From the NCBI RefSeq assembly GCF_018449725.1, contig NZ_JAAVVC010000004.1, forward strand, positions 372,001 through 436,000: a stretch of DNA of 64,000 nt. Direction: 5' to 3'. The stretch is from Pseudomonas sp. dw_612. Its GTDB lineage: Bacteria; Pseudomonadota; Gammaproteobacteria; Pseudomonadales; Pseudomonadaceae. This document shows positions 55,966 to 63,086 of the stretch, piece by piece; positions within the stretch are counted from its first letter, which is position 1, and every line of letters begins with the position of its first letter. The position numbers were made by a program, and so were the translations under genes. The notes below the pieces were generated by a model. It worked only from the letters and a program-made list of their open reading frames with translations, did not search any database and was not told the DNA's origin.

Positions 55966-56412
55966 TGACGGCTTTAAATTTGCTGCCATCGATGGCGACC
56001 AGATGTTCTCCGAACAGTCCCAACTCCTGACAGAGCACAACGAACTGACGGCAGACGCCTCGGATCGCCTTGCTATTTTTCGGAAGTTGGCGATGGTCTT
56101 GAAATCAGGTGTCAAACGCCCGGTCAGCCACATCAACTCGACATTGCGTTGGGCTTCTCGCTCCAGGCGTCGGCTCGATTGAATGCGGTTGAGATAGCCG
56201 TAGATGTAGATCTTCAACAGGACTGCGGGGTGGTAAGCGGGACGGCCTGTGTCAGCCGGAATAGCACCGTCAAAACCCAAGGAAACCAGGTTGAGTTCGT
56301 CGACAAAAGCGTCGACTACGCGCACCGGATTGGTATCGCTGACGTAGTCGTCGAGGCTTTCGGGAAGTAAGGTGCCTTGCCCTCGATGTTCACCTTGGAT
56401 AAAGCGCTTCAT
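55966..56412 (-). mobile_element. Truncated, frameshifted IS1182-family transposase
   Basis: The ATG at 56412 opens MKRFIQGEHRGQGTLLPESL and continues through AYHPAVLLKIYIYGYLNRIQ and ELMWLTGRLTPDFKTIANFR, typical of IS1182 transposases. At about 56071-56083 a small deletion shifts the frame. The next conserved block (VLCQELGLFGEHLVAIDGSK) is read in another frame before the sequence breaks off at the SDR fragment. The DDE domain is missing, so it cannot be active. The outer end lies near 56440-56480. Confidence 0.85.
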
Positions 56413-56471
56413 GGGCTATCCCTGCGATAAAATCCTCAGAAATCATAGCAAGGGATCACGGAGTCTTTTCT

Positions 56472-57032
56472 ACATACACTGGGCCAATAGCGGACACCAA
56501 TGGATGTCCTCTATATAGACGGTCTGGGGGTTGCAGTGAATCTGATTGCTGACGCCTCAGGCTCCGAGATACCCTTTCCCCTCCTAATAGGCGAAGCCAA
56601 CAAATTTTGTCTACTCACTACTCCATTCAAATCACGCCGGAGGGACCATTGCCGGCCTTCTATTGCATTGCTGAACATCTATGGGGAACAGGATGCGATG
56701 TTGACTCTGACGGTGACTGCACAGGTTCAGATGATCACCAATGGACGGAACTGACATTGTCGCTTCGCGGCACATCAGGAGAACGCCTCGACATTGACCC
56801 AATCTCGCTCATGCCTCTTACGCTGGTAATCCGCTCATCGCACGCCATCCTCTGCCAAAGAGCGGCCGACTACATCGTATCTGTTTCCAGAGGCTCCATC
56901 GGCGCGGCTGCTAACGTCAAGACGATATGAGTGCGGGGACACAAGGCTTATTGATTTTCGACAGGTGAAAAACCACCAAGTATGACCCTATGGCGTTTTT
57001 ACACACTCTGGGCCAAAAGCGGTCACTCCGTC
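56472..57032. repeat. Pair of imperfect direct repeats flanking a 500-nt segment
   Basis: TACATACACTGGGCCAATAG (from 56472) and TACACACTCTGGGCCAAAAG (from 56998) share the block CT-GGGCCAA-AGCGG-CAC. They bracket the 107-codon frame. They may be ends of a decayed mobile element or duplicated target sequence. Confidence 0.4.
56607..56930 (+). CDS. Hypothetical protein in the IS graveyard
   Basis: 107 codons from a TTG at 56607, no clear ribosome site. Mixed beta-type composition with an acidic DVDSDGDCTGSDDHQW patch and WTELTLSLRGTSGERLDID. It could be a small immunity-like or accessory protein, or the remainder of a longer gene cut at its 5' end. I recognise no family. Confidence 0.3.
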   Translation: MSTHYSIQITPEGPLPAFYCIAEHLWGTGCDVDSDGDCTGSDDHQWTELTLSLRGTSGERLDIDPISLMPLTLVIRSSHAILCQRAADYIVSVSRGSIGAAANVKTI

Positions 57033-57136
57033 TCCCTTACAAAACAGGGGAGTTTCAGTCACCGGTTTCGGGTACGCATGGCGCCCCTGTACGTCCTGTT
57101 TCGCACTTGTGGCGGGGTGCCGGAGATTCTTTTCCC

Positions 57137-57475
57137 TCAACTTGACGCGGCGGTCGAATGTCCATGAGCGCGCAGCCGTAACAGAACCGCGTGAGGTTCG
57201 GCACCGGCCAAAATCTGGTCGGTAAAAGTGTGAAGCAACTCTTTACCTTCAAGTTGGTGCCAGTCGCCACCTGAGAGGATTTGACGGTACAAATTTTCAC
57301 CGTCTGCCTCGGTTACTACGTAAGCGTGAGAGGTGGGTAAATGGCATTCTCTGGGATACCAGTCACCGTAGCTCTCTGCTAGGTCAGCGCCCTCTTCCTG
57401 TTCAACCCAGTTGGAGCATTCGGCGTTGCTATCAGTGATGATTAGAAATTGTGGAGAAAGAATAAAGATTGTCAC
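57137..57475 (-). CDS. Hypothetical acidic protein
   Basis: 112 codons from a GTG that lies inside a TGTGACAATCTTTATT repeat, with no other in-frame start nearby. Composition is protein-like (EEGADLAESYGDWYPRECHL, LLHTFTDQILAGAEPHAVLL). The true N-terminus may have been replaced by the repeat. No family recognised. Confidence 0.35.
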   Translation of the reverse strand: MTIFILSPQFLIITDSNAECSNWVEQEEGADLAESYGDWYPRECHLPTSHAYVVTEADGENLYRQILSGGDWHQLEGKELLHTFTDQILAGAEPHAVLLRLRAHGHSTAASS

Positions 57476-57606
57476 AGCGTATCGCGGATTCCGCGGGTTC
57501 TGCGGGTTCTGAAGGTATAAAGGGAAGGTTCATAGAAATAAAGATTGTCACAAATTTCCATGCACTCCAAAAGAAGTGCCGGCTGCAAAAAATAAAGGTT
57601 GTCACA
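57463..57606 (-). repeat. Three copies of TGTGACAA(T/C)CTTTATT
   Basis: On the minus strand the 16-mer TGTGACAATCTTTATT occurs at about 57463-57478 and 57536-57551, and as TGTGACAACCTTTATT at 57591-57606. Spacing is 73 and 55 nt, all in the same orientation. TGTGACA is a common IS end sequence, so these look like stacked element termini or transposase sites. Confidence 0.65.
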
Positions 57607-57662
57607 AAATGATGAAGTTTACAGAGGCTCGAATCGGAGAACCAAAGCCTCTACAGGACAGC

Positions 57663-58075
57663 CTACCGAGGAAGCATCACACCGATGAGATAAGGGGTGT
57701 CGTTGCTGACCCTTTGTCGTCCACGCGACGGCGTGATGCCTTGGTCGTGCATTTTGCTCAACAGCTTCTGCGATTTCATCGGTGCACCATTGTCCGAGTG
57801 CGACACCAGTGGGTCGTATAAACACTGCTCGTTGACCACGCTACGTTGCAGTAGTGCCGCAGCCTTCTTCGTAAACCTCCCAGCCCACGGCCTTGCGGCT
57901 GTAAACATCCTCGATCAGGTACAGGAAGTAGTACTTGCCTCGTACCCTGGCTTCACTTAACTAGGTCACGAGCAACAGCCGTTCCGGTAAGGCGGTCAGT
58001 TGTCCTGGTTGTCGGGGGGAAGCATCATCTTGAGTAGTGCGGCTTTGCGTTCAAGTGAATATTACGGCACGAACA
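57663..58075 (-). mobile_element. IS3-family transposase (orfB) fragments
   Basis: The minus strand reads YYFLYLIEDVYSRKAVGWEV and, after a frame change near 57870, AAALLQRSVVNEQCLYDPLV, SHSDNGAPMKSQKLLSKMHD and GITPSRGRQRVSND. These are the DDE (rve) core of IS3-type transposases with the SDNG Asp. It diverges after RVSND at about 57695, before the SLF/E block, so the third catalytic residue is gone. Additional stops occur upstream (QLTALPERLLLVT then stop). Confidence 0.8.
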
Positions 58076-58139
58076 GCCTCTTCCCGCACCCGATATGTTT
58101 TTCAGGAAAAATCGGAGAGGCGACAACTATCCTGACACC

Positions 58140-58269
58140 GGGGGGGGCCCATGCCTGGAATGAGCGAGCCAGACGGTTGATCATGCACCATGATCGGCTA
58201 CTCGATGTGATTGAGGCGTGGGTGTGGCTGGCCGAGGCTCACATGCTTGCTCGCCGGCTTACCACTTGA
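58140..58269 (+). mobile_element. C-terminal fragment of an IS5-type transposase
   Basis: The frame ending at 58269 encodes GGAHAWNERARRLIMHHDRL, then LDVIEAWVWLAEAHMLARRL, the usual tail of IS5-group transposases found in Pseudomonas. A run of eight G just upstream probably marks a frameshift. The fragment ends inside the 3' end of the LysR gene, overlapping it by about 11 nt. Confidence 0.65.
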
Positions 58270-59185
58270 TTTTGTCTAAACCCTCTAACCGAGCACTTAT
58301 CTGCTGACAATTTTCCCGAAGGGAATCAACAAAATGTTCCACGGTAGACGATTCGGGTCGGTGCAACGGCCGTACGACACTTACACAGTAAGAAATTGAA
58401 TGTGAAAAGCGACGAATCTGCAAACCCCGCCCGACATAGTCGAGGGCGGTGATCGGATTCACAATGGCAACGCCCACCCCCAGGTTAACGGTCGCACACA
58501 CGGCGCTCGCGTTATGTGTCTCTACCACCAGCCGTCTTTCAATGCCTGACTGGTGGAAGATGGCGTCCGTTTTTCTTCTGTAGGGATCATCCGCCGCAAG
58601 GTAAACAAAATTTTGCCCCTCGAAGTCTTGTGGCGTGAGGACTGTTTTCGCATTTAATTCGTGATAAGACGGTAAAACACACACCACGTCGAGGTTCAAG
58701 AGTGTTTCGATGTAGGTGCCCGGGGGGGTTTCCAGGGTTTCAGTCAACCCCAGGTGATAACGCTGAGCAGTTAGCGACTCCTCGAGGGCCGGCGATTCCT
58801 GGGGCGTGATATTGATGCTGACGCCAGGAAATTTACTGCAGAAATCCTGGCAGACCTGCGGCAACAAGGCATTCGAGAAAGCCGGTATGCACGTCAACGA
58901 AATTTGCCCTTGCCGAAAATGCCTGATGGCCTCGACGGCATTTTTCACACGGGCTAACCCCACATAGCTGCGTTGAACTTCATCGAACAACATCAGCCCA
59001 TGCTCAGTCGGAATCAACTTTGCACCCGCGCGCTTGAACAACGTCAACTGAGTCAGCGCTTCGAACCGGCTGAGCTCTCGGCTGATGGTGGGCTGCGAGG
59101 TATGCAGAAGTTCAGCGGCAGCCGTCGCGCTGCCTGTCGTCATTACCGCCCAAAATACTTCCACATGGCGAAAACTGAAATTCAT
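58259..59185 (-). CDS. LysR-family regulator (OccR/NocR-like)
   Basis: 308 aa from the ATG at 59185. HTH: FRHVEVFWAVMTTGSATAAA followed by ELLHTSQPTISRELSRFEAL, canonical. The effector domain has QGQISLTCIPAFSNALLPQV and NASAVCATVNLGVGVAIVNP. Sequence style matches LysR proteins of opine and amino-acid-type operons. It diverges from the AKR/ArgG-like operon across 192 nt and is the obvious candidate to control it in response to a small amino-acid-like ligand. Its 3' end abuts IS debris. Confidence 0.9.
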   Translation of the reverse strand: MNFSFRHVEVFWAVMTTGSATAAAELLHTSQPTISRELSRFEALTQLTLFKRAGAKLIPTEHGLMLFDEVQRSYVGLARVKNAVEAIRHFRQGQISLTCIPAFSNALLPQVCQDFCSKFPGVSINITPQESPALEESLTAQRYHLGLTETLETPPGTYIETLLNLDVVCVLPSYHELNAKTVLTPQDFEGQNFVYLAADDPYRRKTDAIFHQSGIERRLVVETHNASAVCATVNLGVGVAIVNPITALDYVGRGLQIRRFSHSISYCVSVVRPLHRPESSTVEHFVDSLRENCQQISARLEGLDKIKW

Positions 59186-59377
59186 GAGCCAACCCCGCGA
59201 TGAATCGAACAAGCCATACCATATCAGAAATGAATAGCCAGCCACTAAATTGATATTTTTACTTTGTTTTTTTGCTGAGCATACTTTCCAGGTACTCGAG
59301 ACTTTAATGATCGGGGTGATCGCTACATGAGTGCGCTTATCGCGTCCTGAATAAAATAACCCTATAGCGAGCGGGCG
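59186..59377. promoter_or_regulatory. Divergent promoter region of the LysR / ArgG-like operon
   Basis: An AT-rich 192-nt gap between divergent genes, the usual location of a LysR operator and both promoters. GATCGGGGTGATC (about 59309-59321) is a small inverted-repeat-like word, and a TTGATA...TACTTT run lies at 59251-59265. No exact operator can be assigned by eye. Confidence 0.4.
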
Positions 59378-60360
59378 ATGAAATACCGGCGATTTGGACG
59401 ACTGGAATGGAATGTTTCTGAAGTTGGATATGGAATGTGGGGGTCGCGGGAGGTGAAGGGGGTTGGACCGGCTCATCCGATGTCAGCGGCATGGCGGCGT
59501 TGGAACATTCGATTCGACTAGGCTGCAATTTTTAAGATACCGCGTGGATTTATGGTCGTGGCCACAGCGAAAAAATGCTTGGGGAAGCATTACGAAACCA
59601 CCCAGGCAAAACCTTATATGTAGCCACTAAAGTTCCCCCCAAGAACCGCGAGTGGCCCTCTCACCGGGGTGACCGTTTAGACCAAATTTTCCCGCCCGAC
59701 CATATTGAAGAATATGTCGAGAAAAGTTTGCAGTCACTAGGCTTGGCGTCCCTGGATTTACTGCAATTTCATGTCTGGGAAGATGCGTGGGCTCATGATG
59801 AATCCTGGATGCGCGTGGTAGATGACCTCAAACGGCAACGCCTGATTCGCGGCATCGGCATCAGTGTCAATCGCTGGGGCCCCACCAACGTACTCGACAC
59901 ACTGAAAACAGGAATGATCGACGCGGTACAGGTGATTTATAACGTCTTTGATCAAGGGCCTGACGATGAATTACTTCCGTTATGCCGCGAACTGGACATT
60001 GCCGTCATCGCCAGGGTGCCCTTCGACGAAGGCTCTCTGACGGGGAATTTAACGATCGACTCCACGTGGCCTGCCGGTGATTGGAGAAGCAGCTATTTCG
60101 TGCCAGAAAACCTGGCAGCGACGGTGGCGCGGGTCGAGTCTTTGAGACGGGCTCTTCCCCCCGATACTCAGCTATCGGACGTCGCGCTGAGGTTCATTCT
60201 GTCCAACGATAACGTCGCAACGACTATTCCTGGCATGCGCTCTATTCCACATGTCGAAGCGAACTTGGCGTGTTCTGACAAGGGCAAGATAGAGCCTGCG
60301 TTAATGACGCTACTACGACAGCACCGATGGGACCGTGAACCGACCGCGTGGTCGCAGTAA
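59378..60360 (+). pseudogene. Aldo/keto reductase, frameshifted with an in-frame stop
   Basis: The ATG at 59378 opens MKYRRFGRLEWNVSEVGYGM, a normal AKR start. The frame changes between about 59438 and 59465; the correct frame then reads GGWTGSSDVSGMAALEHSIR and LGCNF before a TAA at 59533-59535, where an F is expected (NF-x-DTAWIYG). From 59536 it is intact to the stop at 60360 (VATKVPP, LLQFHVWED, GIGISVNRWG). A frame from the ATG at 59575 gives 261 aa but lacks the catalytic Asp and Tyr. It is first in the putative operon. Confidence 0.8.
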
Positions 60361-60411
60361 CAGGCGTGAAGCGAAACTGTTAATAACAACAACTCTCTAA
60401 AGGACTACCGC

Positions 60412-61575
60412 GTGAAATTCTCGGACTTGAAAGGTAAGAAAGTTGGCATCTGTGCCTCCGGTGGCCTGGTCAGCTTATTCATCGCGCAGCGTTTGAAAGA
60501 GGAGCACGTTGACGTCGAACAGTTCATTGTCGACATTGGTCAACCGGGCGATGAAGCACACGAGTTTTGTGCAGACAACATCGAATTGATGCAGGCCGTT
60601 AATGTCATTGATTTGAAGGAAGACATTGCGCTCAGCTTTCTCCACGCTGTACGTGCCCAGGCGCAGTACGACGGTGGCTACTGGAACACGACTGGCATAG
60701 CCAGAGCCGTAACTGTTAAAGGCCTGGTTAATGCATTGCGCGACCGTCAGTGCAGTGTATTGGCCCATGGCGCCGTTCATGGCGGCAACGATGAATTCCG
60801 CTTCAATTACTATCTGAAAATGTTTGCGCCAGAGATCACGCCCTTTTCTCCCTGGGAAGACCCAACCACGTCAGATCGTTTTCGAACCCGCGTAGACATG
60901 GGCGACTTTGTTGCCGACGCCGACGAAACCATGATGCGTACGAAAGCCCATCACTCCGTTGATGCCAACGTCGGCGGTGTGTCGCATGAGAACCGCGAAG
61001 TTGAGGTGCTCTCAAATTCACCCGACATGATCAGCCCGATCATGGGCGTCAAGGTCATGGATGCGCCCGACGTGCCAGAGACTTGCAGTATCACCTTTAA
61101 GCAAGGTATTCCCGTTGAGATTAATGGTCAGTCAGTGAGTTACTACCAAGCACTCGCTGAAGCCAACAGGATCGCGGGCCGCAATGGGGTGGTCTTGAAG
61201 AACGTATTGGAAAACCGAATGAACGGCACTAAAGGCCGTGGCTTATACGAATCTCCGGGGCTGGACATGCTCGGCATCGCAGCGAAACATCTACTGCAAG
61301 CAACGGTCGACAAGGACTCATGGGAGGTCCTGCGGTTTTTGTCACCCTTTATCGCACGTCAATCGTATGCAGGTCGTTTGTATGACCCCGCCACGCAGGC
61401 CGCATTGGCCAACGTAGCCGTATTGACTGAACAGGCGAATGGCACCGTCGATGTGATCGCTTATAAAGGCAACTACATGGTTGACCGCGTACGCGAATAC
61501 TCCAAGTCGCGCTTTACCGCACAGCAATTCCGTTTCGCTCATGGCGGGCAAAAGTGGATTACTGAATCCGTTTAA
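60412..61575 (+). CDS. Argininosuccinate synthase-like ligase with altered PP-loop
   Basis: 387 aa, with a start codon GTG or ATG region at 60412 following a CTAAAGGACTACC site. Alignable with E. coli-type ArgG throughout: GGYWNTTGIARAVTVKGLVN (for NTTPLGRAVT), GAVHGGNDEFRFNYY (for GSTYKGNDIERFYRY), KAHHSVDANVGGVSHE and DMISPIMGVKV. It is about 60 residues shorter than ArgG. The ATP-pyrophosphatase loop SGGLDTS reads SGGLVSL (16-22), losing the conserved Asp. It probably is an adenylating ligase or former ligase making an amidine-type bond in a specialised pathway; housekeeping arginine synthesis is unlikely. Confidence 0.8.
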   Translation: MKFSDLKGKKVGICASGGLVSLFIAQRLKEEHVDVEQFIVDIGQPGDEAHEFCADNIELMQAVNVIDLKEDIALSFLHAVRAQAQYDGGYWNTTGIARAVTVKGLVNALRDRQCSVLAHGAVHGGNDEFRFNYYLKMFAPEITPFSPWEDPTTSDRFRTRVDMGDFVADADETMMRTKAHHSVDANVGGVSHENREVEVLSNSPDMISPIMGVKVMDAPDVPETCSITFKQGIPVEINGQSVSYYQALAEANRIAGRNGVVLKNVLENRMNGTKGRGLYESPGLDMLGIAAKHLLQATVDKDSWEVLRFLSPFIARQSYAGRLYDPATQAALANVAVLTEQANGTVDVIAYKGNYMVDRVREYSKSRFTAQQFRFAHGGQKWITESV

Positions 61576-61633
61576 GCCATGAGGGGCTGACTGTCCTGGC
61601 ATCCTGCACATATTGTTGAAATAAAGGTTAACT

Positions 61634-62392
61634 ATGCAGCACAGACTAATTGTTTTGTGGGCCCCTCCACGCTCGCTTTCCACCGCACTTGTACGTGTGA
61701 TCGCCGCGCGTGGTGACTTCACTATCTTGCATGAGCCTCTGTGCGATCTGTCGGCGCGTGGTATATACAGCCATCCGCAGACGGATCATTCAACTCAGAC
61801 GTTGAAAAACTCAACGGAGCTTTTCAATTATGTACAGGCATTGCGCGCGCAACGTGCTGTGTTCATCAAGGACACCTGTGAGTTTGACTATCGTCATCGA
61901 CTGACGGGAACGTCTTATATGCGCGAAGCGCAACATGTGTTCATGTTGCGCAATCCGGAAAAGGTTATTAACTCACACTACTATATTAACCCAGACCTTA
62001 CCTGCAGCGAGGTGGGCCACCAACACTTGGCTGAACTCTATGATGCCGTGAAGGCGGAGTCGATACATTCGCCATTGTTCGTTGATGCGGACGACATGAT
62101 CCTGAGCCCTGAGTGTGCAATTTCGAACTTTTGCAGGGATGCTAACTTGCAGCACCTGCCCTCTGCTCTCCAGTGGCAGAGCGGACACTTGGATGTGTGG
62201 GAGCGAACCCAGCATTGGCACTTGGATGCAGCAAACAGCACAGGCATTGCGCCGATCAAAAAGCAATACAGCACGCGCGTCGACAACCACCCGGTACTGC
62301 ATGAATTCTACTTAGAAAATATGCCGCATTATGAGTATTTGAAGCGTGAAAGGGAGGCTGTACTAAACAAGCACCTTGGCGACCTAGGGTAA
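61634..62392 (+). CDS. Sulfotransferase-like P-loop protein
   Basis: 252 aa with AAAGG before the ATG. The N-terminus LIVLWAPPRSLSTALVRVIA contains the PRSxST phosphosulfate-binding loop of bacterial sulfotransferase-type proteins, and later HVFMLRNPEKVINSHYYINP corresponds to the 3'-phosphate-binding RxP region. The C-terminus is helical. A cytosolic enzyme that would transfer sulfate from PAPS to a hydroxyl, amine or guanidine. Its neighbour 8 nt downstream makes PAPS, a strong contextual argument. The acceptor is unknown. Confidence 0.78.
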   Translation: MQHRLIVLWAPPRSLSTALVRVIAARGDFTILHEPLCDLSARGIYSHPQTDHSTQTLKNSTELFNYVQALRAQRAVFIKDTCEFDYRHRLTGTSYMREAQHVFMLRNPEKVINSHYYINPDLTCSEVGHQHLAELYDAVKAESIHSPLFVDADDMILSPECAISNFCRDANLQHLPSALQWQSGHLDVWERTQHWHLDAANSTGIAPIKKQYSTRVDNHPVLHEFYLENMPHYEYLKREREAVLNKHLGDLG

Positions 62393-62400
62393 CGAACGAA

Positions 62401-63063
62401 ATGCATATAACTGATGTGTCCTGTGACCTGACCTGGCAATTATTTCCCGTGGAACAATCTATGCGCAGCGCTAGATTGAAACAAAAACCTTGTGTGCTTT
62501 GGTTTACGGGCTTGAGTGGGGCTGGAAAGAGCACCGTGGCCGGTCTTGTAGAATCGCTGTTATTCCAGAAAGGTTACCTGACTTACGTGTTGGACGGGGA
62601 TAACGTACGTCATGGGCTATGCCGTGACCTGGATTTCACCCACCAAGGGCGAAGTGAAAATATTCGACGGGTGAGTGAAGTCAGCAAGTTGCTTGCTGAC
62701 GCGGGCTTAATTGTATTGACCGCGTTTATTTCTCCTTTTCGACATGATCGTGCCTTGGTAAGAGCGCTGATTGGCGACAGTGATTACGTGGAAATCTTTA
62801 TCAATGCCTCTTTTGATGTGTGCGAGGCACGCGATCCAAAAGGGCTCTATAAAAAGGCCAGGGAGAAACAGGTCGCCGAGTTTACCGGCATTGATTCTCC
62901 GTATGAACCACCGGTACATCCCGAACTCATCATCAATACTGACACTCAAACCGCAATTGCTTGCGCTGAAAAGATTGTCAACTATTTGTACAGCACGGGT
63001 CGGTTATTATTGGAATCAACGGATGACTGCTTATCCCGCGAGCATGTCAGTGCACGCAGTTAA
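62401..63063 (+). CDS. cysC: Adenylylsulfate (APS) kinase, stand-alone
   Basis: 220 aa. P-loop GLSGAGKS at 37-44, YVLDGDNVRHGLCRDLDFT at 62-80, the GRSENIRRVSEV helix, and the catalytic-serine block AFISPFR (about 108-114) are all intact, as is the KGLYKKAREK region. It phosphorylates APS to PAPS. In Pseudomonas the housekeeping activity is usually fused in CysNC, so a separate copy behind a sulfotransferase points to a dedicated PAPS supply. An N-terminal extension of about 30 residues precedes the domain. Confidence 0.92.
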   Translation: MHITDVSCDLTWQLFPVEQSMRSARLKQKPCVLWFTGLSGAGKSTVAGLVESLLFQKGYLTYVLDGDNVRHGLCRDLDFTHQGRSENIRRVSEVSKLLADAGLIVLTAFISPFRHDRALVRALIGDSDYVEIFINASFDVCEARDPKGLYKKAREKQVAEFTGIDSPYEPPVHPELIINTDTQTAIACAEKIVNYLYSTGRLLLESTDDCLSREHVSARS

Positions 63064-63086
63064 GCTCATCAATTGGAGGAAGCAAG

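Noticed and set aside
56982..57167. A 61-codon frame on the plus strand
   Set aside because: No ribosome site, opposite to the 112-codon frame, and composed of debris around the direct repeat.
58259..59476. A longer 405-aa version of the LysR protein
   Set aside because: The canonical LysR start (MNFSFRHVEVFWAV) is at 59185; the extra 97 residues cover the promoter gap and the start of the divergent AKR.
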